From Symbiodinium natans (lineage: Eukaryota; Sar; Dinophyceae; Suessiales; Symbiodiniaceae): DNA of 64,000 nucleotides. The position numbers and the translations under genes were made by a program. Below the pieces are notes generated by a model. It did no database searches. It saw only the letters and a list, made by a program, of their open reading frames with translations, and was not told where the DNA came from. This document shows positions 39,694-48,624 of this stretch, piece after piece (position 1 is the first letter of the stretch; each line of letters opens with the position of its first letter). Location of the stretch: NCBI GenBank assembly GCA_905221605.1, contig CAJNDS010002834.1:973174-1037173 (forward strand), read 5' to 3'.

Positions 39694-39723
39694 GCGGGAG
39701 CTGCTGCGCTGCTGGCCGCACCG
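39694..39723 (+). CDS. Ala-rich mini-exon
   Basis: After GAAGCAAG| the frame reads AGAAALLAAP. Short, donor unclear. A CCCTAAA array lies before it and TTTAGGG-type starts at 39770. Confidence 0.4.
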
Positions 39724-40202
39724 CGTTGCTTGGGGGGACTCCAGGGGAAGTTGTAGGTGTTTGGGGCTTTGGGTTTAGGGTTCAGGGTTAGGGTTTAGGG
39801 TTTTATGGTTTGGGGTTTAGGGGTTAGGGTTGTAGGTGTTTGGGGCTTAAGGTCACGGGCGTTTCCCAAAATGTGTATGTATTATGTTAGGGTACGCATG
39901 AAAGGGGCATCTAAGGTGCCCCCATTTTAAGGGCCCGTACACAGGGACCATGTAACTACCCTAAGAGACATTCAGGGCAAGAAGCTGTGGGGGATTCTTG
40001 GGCTTTTGGAGGCTCTGGGGATTTTAGGGGGGGGGGGGGGGGGGGGGGGTCGAGGGTTTCGAAGGTTTAGGGATTTTAGGGTTTAGGGTGTGGGGGCTCG
40101 AGGGGTAGGGTACTTTAGGGTTCAGGTAGATGGCGTAAACAAATCAAAAACTGTCAATGTATGGTTAGTGAAATCAGTCAGAAGCTACATCTACGCATCC
40201 CA

Positions 40203-40350
40203 CCCTAAGGGTCCATGTACCTTTCTAGTATCTACTTTGGCCCTGAAGCTACCACTCTATAAGGCCCGAGTATGTTTAGGGTTTAGGGTTTAGGGTTTAG
40301 GGTTTAGGGTTTAGGGTTTAGGGTTTAGGGTTCAGGGTGCATGGACCCTT
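40203..40350. mobile_element. Family B hairpin element, copy 3, with an internal TTTAGGG array
   Basis: Ends CCCTAAGGGTCCATGTACC and GTGCATGGACCCTT match copies 1 and 2. Between AAGGCCCGAGTATG and the right end, eight TTTAGGG units (40275-40331) replace the short CACTCTTTAGGAA piece of copy 1. Confidence 0.7.
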
Positions 40351-40497
40351 AAAAACCAACGATTGGTTTGTGCAGGGTGTATGGGTTGATGTGGTTAAAT
40401 TTGTTGCCTCCTGAGTGCATGCTCTGACATGCATCACCGGCATCCAGAACCCCAAAACCCAAAACACTAAAGACCCTGAACCCTAAACCCTGTGCAG

Positions 40498-40645
40498 TTG
40501 CTATGGCCCTTCCTGGCGGAGCTCTACAGGCAGTGGCGCAGCAGGGCCTGCTTCACGTTCATGAAGGATATCGGACAGCTTCCTCCTGGAGCACAGAGCC
40601 GTGCTCCAAAGCAACTTTGACTTTCACAAGCTTGTCGACTCCCAG
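40498..40645 (+). CDS. Possible exon (unrecognised, one frameshift)
   Basis: After CTGTGCAG| one frame reads LLWPFLAELYRQWRSRACFT then FMK. After GAAGG (about 40561-40567) the next frame reads SDSFLLEHRAVLQSNFDFHK then LVDSQ, up to CCCAG|GCAG|GTAG. Removing one G would join them and make the length a multiple of three. Not Ala-rich; no family recognised. Confidence 0.35.
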
Positions 40646-40846
40646 GCAGGTAGTTAATCGTACTCCGCGGCTTGGCACAGCCGGCGTTTATCCGGCAGCC
40701 CTCCCAAAGAAAACCCTCCAACAATACTCAAAAGACAAAAACTAAACCCTAAACCCCAAACCCCAAACCCCAAACCCTAAACCCTAAACCCTAAACCCTC
40801 AACCCTCAACCCTCAACCCTAAACCCTGAACCCTGAACCTTAAACC

Positions 40847-41101
40847 CTAAACCCTAAACCCTAAACCCTAAACCCTAAACCCTAAACCCTAAACCCTAAA
40901 CCCTAAACCCTAAACCCTAAACCCTAACCAAGGCTGCAGCGCGAAGGCCGCAGAAGCGGCCCTGCGCGCGGCGTGGGGGCTCGGCGGTTAGGAATTCCGG
41001 GGGTTCGGGTTTAGGGTTTAGGGTTTAGGGTTTAGGGTTTAGGGTTTAGGGTTTAGGGTTTAGGGTTTAGGGTTTAGGGTTTAGGGTTTAGGGTTTAGGG
41101 G
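40847..41101. repeat. Convergent CCCTAAA and TTTAGGG arrays around a mini-exon
   Basis: A ~12-unit CCCTAAA array (40847-40928) and a ~13-unit TTTAGGG array (41008-41101) face each other across the 80-bp island holding the 40934-40973 mini-exon. Confidence 0.9.
40934..40973 (+). CDS. Ala-rich mini-exon with possible one-base loss
   Basis: After ACCAAG| the first two codons read AA; a one-base insertion then gives GCG AAG..., reading AKAAEAALRAA in the adjacent frame. Either frame alone is less Ala-rich. Homopolymer-poor here, so this may be a true indel or a wrong border. Confidence 0.4.
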
Positions 41102-42374
41102 TTCTGGGGTTTAGGGTTTGGGGTTTAGGTTTTAGGGTTGCAGGGTTTAGGGTTACAGGGTTTAGGGTTTCGGGCTGCTATGCATCTGGGGAGTTTTTTT
41201 TTTTTTTTTGGGTGGGGGGGGGGGGGGGGGGGGGGCACAGGAGTTGTTTATAGGTCGAGTACCGAGGCTTTTGAGGAGGATTTCGGAGGGATGTAACCTT
41301 ATGAGCAGGATCTTTGCTGTTTCTAGGGTGCGAATATCGAGTTTAGGCACCTTTTCTGAGAGGTTTTTTCGAGGCCTTAAGCCTGAACATTTTTGCAACA
41401 TAGGCTTTCTTTCAAAGGGTGTTTATGACTTGTAGGGTCCTGGGTTGCTTGTAGGCCTCTAGCGGGTATCGCTTTTAGTCCAAATTTCGGGGTGCCTGTT
41501 ATTGTTGCATCTTGGGATGTGTTCCCCCTTATACAGCCCTTAATTCATAGGGTTTAGAGTACCCTCCAAACCCTAGACCCCTAAACCCTAAACCCTAAAC
41601 CCTAAACCCTAAATAACCTTAAACGCTAAACCCCCCCTATTTAAAATCTCTACTGAGGAGAGTCGTATAAGGGAGCGCATCCCAAAGGGCGCCTGTTATG
41701 TTGCCTCTTCTTCCGGTTTTGGCTGATGCCCTCAAAATCCCTAAACCCTAAACCCTAAACCCTAAACCCTAAACCCTAAACCCTAAACCCTAAAAGCCCC
41801 GGATCTTTGCAGCCCTAAAACCCTACATCCCGCAACTCCTGAAACCTTAAAAGCCACTAAGACCTGAAACGTTAAAAGCCCTAAACCCCTAAAACCTACA
41901 ACCTCAAAGCCCTGAACCCCTAAAACCTAAAGCCTTAAAGCCCCAAAAGCCTAAAATGCTAAACGCCCAAAACCCCTAAAACCTTAAACCCCCCTAAAGC
42001 CTAAAACCTTACAAGCCCTAAAGCCCAAAACCTTAAAAGCCCTGAACCCCTGACAGCCTAAAACCTTATAAGCCCTAAGCCCCTAAAACCAAAACCCTCA
42101 AAAGCCCCAAGCCCTCGACCTTGCGTAACCCTTGGGGACGTAAACCCTAAACCCTAAACCCTAAACCCTAAACCCCAAACCCTAAAGTTCATATACCTGA
42201 ATAGGAATTATCGTAGTATAGGCTTTATGATCCCAACTCTAGGGTTAATTTGGTCCCTAAGGAACCCAAGAGACCACCCTAAACCCTAAACCCTAAACCC
42301 TAAACCCTGAACCCTGAACCCTAAACCCTAAACCCTAAACCCTAAACCCAAAACCCGGAGCCTCAAGAGCCGAG
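41102..42374. repeat. Mixed telomere-like stretch with family A element
   Basis: GGGTTTAG variants to 41175, poly-T and poly-G at 41194-41236, unique sequence to 41510, family A copy 2 at 41512-41686, CCCTAAA arrays at 41742-41793, a long degenerate CCCTAAA/CCTAAAAC region at 41800-42110, arrays at 42145-42185 and 42277-42350. Confidence 0.65.
41512..41686. mobile_element. Family A hairpin element, copy 2, with internal CCCTAAA block
   Basis: Left end TTGGGATGTGTTCCCCCTTA, right end GTATAAGGGAGCGCATCCCA. The loop holds TAGGGTTTAG and a CCCTAAA block at 41572-41618. Longer (175 bp) than the ~100-bp copies because of this block. Confidence 0.65.
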
Positions 42375-42413
42375 GCTGCAAAGGCAGCAGCCGCATCCGG
42401 GAAGAGCCCGGAG
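42375..42413 (+). CDS. Ala-rich mini-exon
   Basis: Between GCCGAG| and CCGGAG|GTGCGG the frame reads AAKAAAASGKSPE, 13 codons, phase 0, GT donor. CCCTAAA before; TTTAGGG starts 8 bp after the donor. Confidence 0.6.
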
Positions 42414-43364
42414 GTGCGGAGGGTTTAGGGTTTAGGGTTTAGGGTTTGGGGTTTAGGGTTTAGGGGGTTTAGGGTTCAGGGTTTAGGGCTAGGGTTTAGG
42501 GTCTATTCTCCCAGGGCTTCAAGGTTGAGAATGAATGAGGGTTTCGTAGTTTGGCTTTGAGGGCTCAAGGTTTCACGTTTTGATTGTTGCGGATTGGTTG
42601 AATCTTCAGGGGCTTCTTGTTCGGGTTGTCTTTGCGTTTCAGGGTTTGGGGCTTGGGCTTGGCTGAAAGGTGTATTTGGGGGTCACGGGATAGAGGGTTC
42701 TTTCGGGTTTTCGTAGTTCAGGCTCTAATTTCGGCTAAAGACAAAAGTGCCGTGCACACGCACTCGTCGTGGTATATTCGCTGATCCGCCTCATGATTGC
42801 ATGTTTCGGCGAGAGGGGGGGGGGAGGGGGAGCTGGGGCAGGTGTATGTTAACGCGGTGCATTCCCTAACAGTCTTCCGCAATACACCACTGCCTCTAGC
42901 TAAACTACTGATGCCACCACACGCTCAAATCCTAAGACAAGGATGCGCGTACCACCTCAGGGCCTAACGCTTTCTTTCAGAGTGCGCATGTTTCCCGAGC
43001 TGTAGCCGTTTTGGGACATACAGGCTTGAGGACACCCTGAGCCCAAAGCCCTAAGCCCAAAATCCGAAACTCTAAACCTTGAGCCCAACAAAGAATCCTC
43101 CCCCCCCCCCCACAAAAAAGTTAAGGACAAACAAACCTTCAGCCTAAACACCCCATAAAACCTCAACCCAAGCTTCATCTCATACACCTTGAGGCCTAAA
43201 CCCTAAACCCTAAACCCTAAACCCTAAGCCCTTAACCCTAAACCCTAAACCCTAAACCCTAAACCCTAAACCCTAAACCCTAAACCCTAGACCCTAGACC
43301 CTAAACCCTAAACCCTAAACCCGAAACCGCCTCCACCCCCCCCCCCTCAAAGCTCCAACTCCAG
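42414..43364. repeat. Telomere-like intron with unique middle
   Basis: TTTAGGG at 42421-42500; unique sequence at 42505-43190 (76-codon minus frame, no features) with poly-G/poly-C runs at 42818-42830 and 43099-43110; CCCTAAA arrays at 43195-43320. Confidence 0.65.
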
Positions 43365-43427
43365 GAGGCTGCCTTGGGCGCGGTCCCTCTGGCGGTGAAG
43401 GCTGCGGAGGCGGCAGGTTTGGACAAG
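43365..43427 (+). CDS. Ala-rich mini-exon
   Basis: Between AACTCCAG| and GACAAG|GC the frame reads EAALGAVPLAVKAAEAAGLD then K, 21 codons, phase 0. A pyrimidine-rich acceptor tract (CCCCCCCTC) precedes it. Confidence 0.6.
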
Positions 43428-43635
43428 GCCGGCTTTTGGGTTTTTGTCTGGGGTTTATGGGGTTCAGGGCTTTTGGGAGACATATACATAAATATAAATA
43501 TAATTACAAAATGAATAATAATTAAAAAAATAAATAAATATGTATATAAATATATGTTATTTACTTGTTTAAGGTCCCGGGGTTGATTCAGGGTTAGGCG
43601 TTTCATTTTTAAGTTTGAGCCTTAATATTTTGAAG

Positions 43636-44134
43636 ATCGGAGTCTTCATAATCTTCGACAACATCGATGAAACTGTGAAGGCCATTGACCTAGAGGCGCC
43701 GGAGACGCGATACGCCATCACGACATTCAGAGGGAGGAGGGCGTTGTGCGTGCCTTTCCATCACAAGCTTTGCTCCGCAGCCCCGGACACTATGTTGAGG
43801 AATTGTTTTCTCCACAAATACCATGCCCGTGTTTCAGAAGCTGCAGCCAGCGTGATATGTGCTCTGAATGCAGTTTTGCGAAACAAATGGATGAAAGGCG
43901 ATGACTTGGGGGCAAAAGCTAGTGCCATTCTCGGTTCACAAGTCAACATCTTGGTGGGACCAGCAGTTGGCCACGACTTGGGATTCTCCAAGTGTTTGAG
44001 CGGCATGACAGCAGAGTTGGAAAAAAGCCTCAGGGATGGACACACAATGTGTGGAGCGTGGAATCGCACCATAGGAGCAATGCAAACTCGATCACCTCAG
44101 GGTGATGCATTGATACCTGTGGATAAGACATCAG
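43636..44134 (+). CDS. Unrecognised ~166-aa exon or gene fragment
   Basis: One open frame of good protein composition: IGVFIIFDNIDETVKAIDLE, then ...FHHKLCSAAPDTMLRNCFLH..., then ...GSQVNILVGPAVGHDLGFSK.... It starts after TATTTTGAAG| (phase 0); the first in-frame ATG is internal, so it is probably an exon. A donor-like ACATCAG|GTCATG lies at 44134, before CCCTATACCCCAAACCC repeat; without splicing the frame ends at 44218. No family recognised. The overlapping minus frame (43761-44072) looks like a shadow. Confidence 0.5.
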
Positions 44135-44299
44135 GTCATGTTATACCCTATACCCCAAACCCTACTACTATTTGCTTAAGAGCCCCCCACACAAAAAAAC
44201 TCTTCCAGACAAGGGCATGATAGGGATTACCTTATGAGGGCAATCTAGGGAGCCTCTGGGCCGGAGGTTAGTCCCCCCCCCCCCCCCCGTCGCAGGTCA

Positions 44300-44426
44300 T
44301 TTGTTTATTTGTTTATTCGTTTATTTGTTTATTTGTTTATTTGTTTATTTGTTTATTTGTTTATTTGTTTATTCGTTTGTTTGTTTATTTGTTTATTTGT
44401 TTGTTTGCTTGTTTATTTGTTTATAT
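44300..44426. repeat. TTTG/TTTA tetranucleotide microsatellite
   Basis: About 30 units of TTTA/TTTG with a few TTCG. The Leu/Phe/Val open frames across it are compositional. An (AT)n run follows at 44447-44463. Confidence 0.9.
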
Positions 44427-44837
44427 ACACATATGGTAACATGTATATATATATATATATATGTAATTTGTGTGTTGTTTTTTTGGGGGGGTTAGACTTT
44501 GTTGTATTTACGGTTCTGTTGGGTTCTTGGGGTTATTGGGGTTTTGGGGGGTTCCGAGGTTTAGGGTTGATTGGGCTCGGGGTTTAAGGAATTTTGGGGG
44601 GCTGCCGAAAGCCTAAGCCCAAATATGGTCTGAACTCTGCATCTACCCTCTCCCTACCTCACCAAGAGGAGCTTCGGGTTTAAGGCTGAAGCTTTAGGGT
44701 TCTTGGGGTGAGCAGGCATTTTTTAGGGGTTGAATGGGAGTTTAGGGTTTAGGGTTTAGGGTTTAGGGTTTAGGGTTTTATCTGTAGGTTTTGTTGCAAC
44801 GTTTAGGATCCCAACATCAAAGCAAAGCGCCAGCGAG

Positions 44838-44888
44838 GGCTCGGCATCTGAGATTGCCGTGGAGGTTGCTGCCGACTTGGTGGCCGAG
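44838..44888 (+). CDS. Ala/Val/Glu mini-exon
   Basis: Between CAGCGAG| and GCCGAG|GTGCGT the frame reads GSASEIAVEVAADLVAE, 17 codons, phase 0, GT donor. TTTAGGG starts 16 bp after the donor. Confidence 0.6.
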
Positions 44889-44904
44889 GTGCGTCGAGTC
44901 CCTG

Positions 44905-45182
44905 TTTAGGGTTTGGGGTTTGGGGTTTAGGGTTTAGGGTTTAGGGTTTAGGCTTAGGGTTTAGGGTTTAGGGTTTAGGGTTTAGGGTTTAGGGTTTAGG
45001 GTTTAGGGTTTAGGGTTTAGGGTTTAGGGTTTAGGGTGGGCTTCAGCTTCACTTTGCTTTAGGAATATATCCCCTAAAGAGCCTAGAACCCTCAATCCTG
45101 AATCCTAAGCCCTGCAACCCTTCAAGGTTTAGGGTTTAGGGTTTAGGGTTTAGGGTTTAGGGTTTAGGGTTTAGGGTTTTGG
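44905..45182. repeat. Two TTTAGGG arrays
   Basis: ~16 units with slight variants (44905-45036) and 7 units (45126-45178), separated by a unique 85-bp piece with CCTCAATCCT motifs. Confidence 0.9.
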
Positions 45183-45924
45183 GTCAAGCCCTTCACCCTC
45201 AGTCCTAAACCCTAAACCCTGTAATCCTTGAGGCCCTTAACCCTCAATCCTAACCACCCTAGAGAACCCTTAAGGTCCTTAACCCTCAATCCTAAACCTT
45301 CCCAGAACCCTTACGGCCCTTCACCCTCAATCCTAACCTAGAACCTTTAGGTCGTTAAGCCCAATGCTCGGCATTACCCTCCGCAGCGACTTGGTGGTTG
45401 CCGCAGTTTAGGGTTTAGGGTTTAGGGTTTAGAGATGTAGAGGCCAGGAGGAAGTCTAAAGTATGTTCTGCGGGGGGTGAGGGCCTTATTCCCTTTTGCA
45501 GGGTTTAGGTTTCTTTTGCCCGTTTGAATCAAAAGGAGCACCCTGTTGATTTTGTAGCTTACTCCTGGGTCTAGGGGAGATTACCTAGACCCAACCCCCC
45601 CCCCCCTCCCGGCCCCCAATCGTCGTTTCCTTTTGTTGTGGCTGTTGTGGATATTGCACTAACCCACTAACCGCTTAAATGGGGGGGGAGGGAGGCTATC
45701 CTAATATTGGTCCCCTTGAAACTTGGTATGACGAATATGGAGCTCCTAGACTCCTGAACCACCAAAGGCCCTAAAGAAGCCGTAAAGCCCTCAACCGCCC
45801 CCCACAACCCCAATCCCTTATCCACCAAAGGCCCTAAGAAAACCCTAAAGCTAAAGCCCTCAACCGCCACCTAGAACCCTAATCCCTTATGAACCTCAAT
45901 CCCTGTCTTACCAACCCTCGCCAG
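45183..45924. other. Degenerate CCCTCAATCCTAA and unique sequence
   Basis: CCTTAACCCTCAATCCTAA units at 45195-45355. A possible very short island GACTTGGTGGTTGCCGCAG (45390-45408) is followed by TTTAGGG. Unique sequence at 45430-45900 includes poly-C at 45594-45607 and duplicated CCACCAAAGGCCCTAAGAA-type units (45757, 45821). No firm gene. Confidence 0.5.
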
Positions 45925-45966
45925 GCCTCTATCGCACAAGGCCGCAGCCCGACGGACGTGGCGAAG
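45925..45966 (+). CDS. Mini-exon
   Basis: Between TCGCCAG| and GCGAAG|GC the frame reads ASIAQGRSPTDVAK, 14 codons, phase 0. Confidence 0.5.
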
Positions 45967-46012
45967 GCGAACCATTTCCATTTTCCGCCCGTTAGCACCC
46001 GAACCATAACAA

Positions 46013-46113
46013 TTGGTATGTTCCCCCTTATACTGACGGTCCTTAATTCGGACTATATTAGGGAGGTACTAGAATCCCTACTAAGGACTGTTGGTATAAA
46101 GGGAACATCCCAA
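46013..46113. mobile_element. Family A hairpin element, copy 3
   Basis: ~101 bp; left TTGGTATGTTCCCCCTTATA, right GTATAAAGGGAACATCCCAA. Inner stem GACGGTCCTTAATTC / CTAAGGACTGTTGG. Confidence 0.75.
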
Positions 46114-46854
46114 CATAACAACCTACACCTCAACCTCAACTCCACCAAAGACCCCAACCCAAGCCCCCCGCACCCCATCCCCCCCAGGAAGGTACCCCCG
46201 GCCCCCCGGTCTGTTCGGTGTGGTTGTGGGTTGGCCTTAGGGTTTGCGATTTTAAGTTTAGGGTTTAGGCTTTAAGGGTTTGGGGTTTCGGGTTTCGGGT
46301 CTTAGGGCTTTGGGTGGGGGGAGGGGGGCGAGGGCTCGCACAGCGCACCCCCCCCCTCCCCCCCAACTGAAGAGGCTCCAAGGACCCTCCCACAGAGGGA
46401 CTGGTGACTTCTGGCGTTTTGCGACCGAAATGTAGCTCCAAGCTGAAAGCTGTTGGGTGTTTTGGATTAGAAGCAGCCCCCCTAAACCTTATAGACCACG
46501 GACTGAGGTTGAGCTGGAGGCCAATTTTCCAGTATGGGCCCTAAACCCTAAACCCTATGCCCTGAACCCTAAGCCCTATGGGCCCTGGGCCCTAGAAATT
46601 GGTTCTGCAAGGCCGCCTTGTGGCCCATACATAGAATTTTGTCGGTTTAGAAATCCACCTACGGCCCTAAGGGTTTAGGGTTTTTGGGTTTTAAGGTTTA
46701 GGGTTTAGGCTTTGGGGTTTAGGGGTAAAAATCAGCCCGGAAAGCCCTAAACCCTAAGCCCTAAAACCTAAGGGACCCTACAGAATTGGCTAAGGAAGAA
46801 AACTCCAGAATCTGCCACCCCCAGCCCTAAACCCTAAACCCGAAAAGCCTGGAG

Positions 46855-46878
46855 GACGTGGAGACGGCTGCCGCCAAG
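46855..46878 (+). CDS. Short Ala-rich mini-exon
   Basis: After CTGGAG| the frame reads DVETAAAK and ends GCCAAG|GC; open further as AADGAGSK to about 46902. CCCTAAA before, TTTAGGG from 46932. Confidence 0.5.
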
Positions 46879-47010
46879 GCGGCTGATGGTGCAGGCTCAA
46901 AGTGGGTTTTTTTTCGAACATGAGGACCCCTAGGGTTTAGGGTTTAGGGTTTAGGGTTTTGGGTTTCGGGTTTTGGGTTTTGGTTTTGGGTTTAGGGTCT
47001 AGGGTATCGT

Positions 47011-47112
47011 AGTAGCTGAATGAGTACACTTTAAACTTTTTGGGGGTACTACATAGCCCCTTATCGAACTGAAAGTGTACACCTTTTTTGGGGGGCTTAT
47101 GAACTCAGCAAC
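47011..47112. mobile_element. Family E hairpin element, copy 1
   Basis: ~102 bp, similar throughout to 55642-55741. Ends AGTAGCTGAATGAGT and ACTCAGCAACC (inverted); inner stem CACTTTAAAC... / GAAAGTGTACACC. Confidence 0.7.
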
Positions 47113-48065
47113 CAGGTAATTAATATACAGCCCCAAAATATTAAGATTCCCTCGCCAAAAGGACCCCAATAAGTTACCCCAAATTTCGGAGAACCTTTGG
47201 CAGCAGAAGCCAGGCTCTGCTTGCTCTATATGACACAGGGTTTATATTACTGTTACTGGTGAGTGTCTATGAGGTTCCTGTTTATGTTGGTGAGTGTATA
47301 TACCGGGTGTCCTTCTGGGGGTACAAGAAATATAAACCCTACTTCATATAATGAAGGACTAAAGGGTGACATCATGGGACCCTACTGTCGAACAGCAGCC
47401 CTTAGCACAGCACTTGTCCTCCACAGACGGCCAGGACATAGAGCGTAGCCAGAACAAGACGCGCGGACGTTGGATCTCTGCGCGCAAAAAACGTGGGTTT
47501 AGGGTTTAGGGTTTATAAGGGTTTAGGGTGTAGTGTGTAGGGTGTAGGGTTTAGGGTTTAGGGTTTAGGGTTTAGGGTTTAGGGTTTATATATAGTATGG
47601 CACCCTGGGAATAAGGACCCCAAAAGGGACCCAAGATTCCAGAAAACCAGCCGCATTGATATTCCAGGAACAGACGCAACTCCAAATTTGACTACCCTCT
47701 TTATCCAGACTGCACGAGGACCACAAATCCCGTTTCGATCACTCAGTTTCCTGTCTCACAGACGCAAGCGAATCTCTTTGTTAAGGGCAAGGAGAATCAT
47801 CAGCGCGCGTCTACGGTTTGCAATTGCGGGTTTTGGGCTTCAGGGGGTTTGAAGTTCAGAAGTTGTGGGTGTATGGCATACTGTGTTTATAGGGGTTCGG
47901 GCTCCCGGTGTTTGGAGGGGTAGGGTTTATGATTCAGGGTTTGGGGGGCTTCCCTAAACCCTAAACCCTCAACCCGAAACCCTAAACCCTTTCAAGGGCA
48001 TAGAGGTTTAGCTTTGCGGGTTTAAGCGTTATAGGGGGCACGTTTGGGGCTTCGGGGGGTTGAGG

Positions 48066-48174
48066 TTGGGATGTTCCCCCTTATACTAGCAGTCCTTAAT
48101 AGGGATTACAATAGGGGGCGGGGGGGTACTAGAATCCCTATTAAGGATGGCTCGTCTAAGGGGGAAAATCCCAA
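48066..48174. mobile_element. Family A hairpin element, copy 4
   Basis: ~109 bp; left TTGGGATGTTCCCCCTTATA, right CTAAGGGGGAAAATCCCAA. Carries a poly-G insert (48113-48126). Confidence 0.75.
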
Positions 48175-48555
48175 GATTGAGGTTGGTTTCGTGCTTAAGG
48201 CTGGGATTTGTGGCCCCACTGGTGACCCCCTTGGCCCTGCCGCCCTGGGCTGGCAGCCTGATTCAACCAACATCAAAGTTTTGAAAAGTGGACTGTTGTC
48301 TGAGTTTAGGCCTAAACCCTAAAAGGAATAGGTTTGGTGGCTTTGCCGCCTTGGACGGCGTGAGGTGGGAGAAAAGTGTTACAATCAGGCCAAAGCTGCT
48401 CTTCAGCACCTCACGAAGCTTTCGAGCTTGTTCCGAAACCTAACCTTCACAGCATCTACGCCCTATCACAGCAAACCCGAAACCCTAAACCCCAAACCCC
48501 AAACCCTAAACCCTAAACCCCAAACCCGAAACCCTAAACCCTGAAAACCCTAAAG

Positions 48556-48624
48556 CCGAAAGGCCTCTCCTCCGACGTGGCCACCCCCTTGGTCCGTGCC
48601 GCGGCGGCACGTGCTGCAGCGAAG
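48556..48624 (+). CDS. Ala-rich mini-exon
   Basis: Between CCTAAAG| and GCGAAG|GTGGCT the frame reads PKGLSSDVATPLVRAAAARA then AAK, 23 codons, phase 0, GT donor. Confidence 0.6.

Larger units (their letters stand above)
46879..48555. repeat. Telomere-like stretch with elements E and A and unique sequence
   Basis: TTTAGGG types at 46932-47005, family E copy 1 at 47011-47112, unique sequence at 47115-47490 (61-codon plus frame, no features), TTTAGGG/TGTAGGG at 47493-47590, unique sequence at 47595-47950, family A copy 4 at 48066-48174, unique sequence to 48470, CCCTAAA/CCCCAAA at 48478-48555. Confidence 0.6.

Noticed and set aside
43761-44072. 103-codon minus frame
   Set aside because: Antisense shadow of the 43636-44134 frame, which has better borders and composition.
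44301-44587. Leu/Phe/Val-rich plus frames of 64 and 92 codons
   Set aside because: They translate the TTTA/TTTG microsatellite and have no other support.
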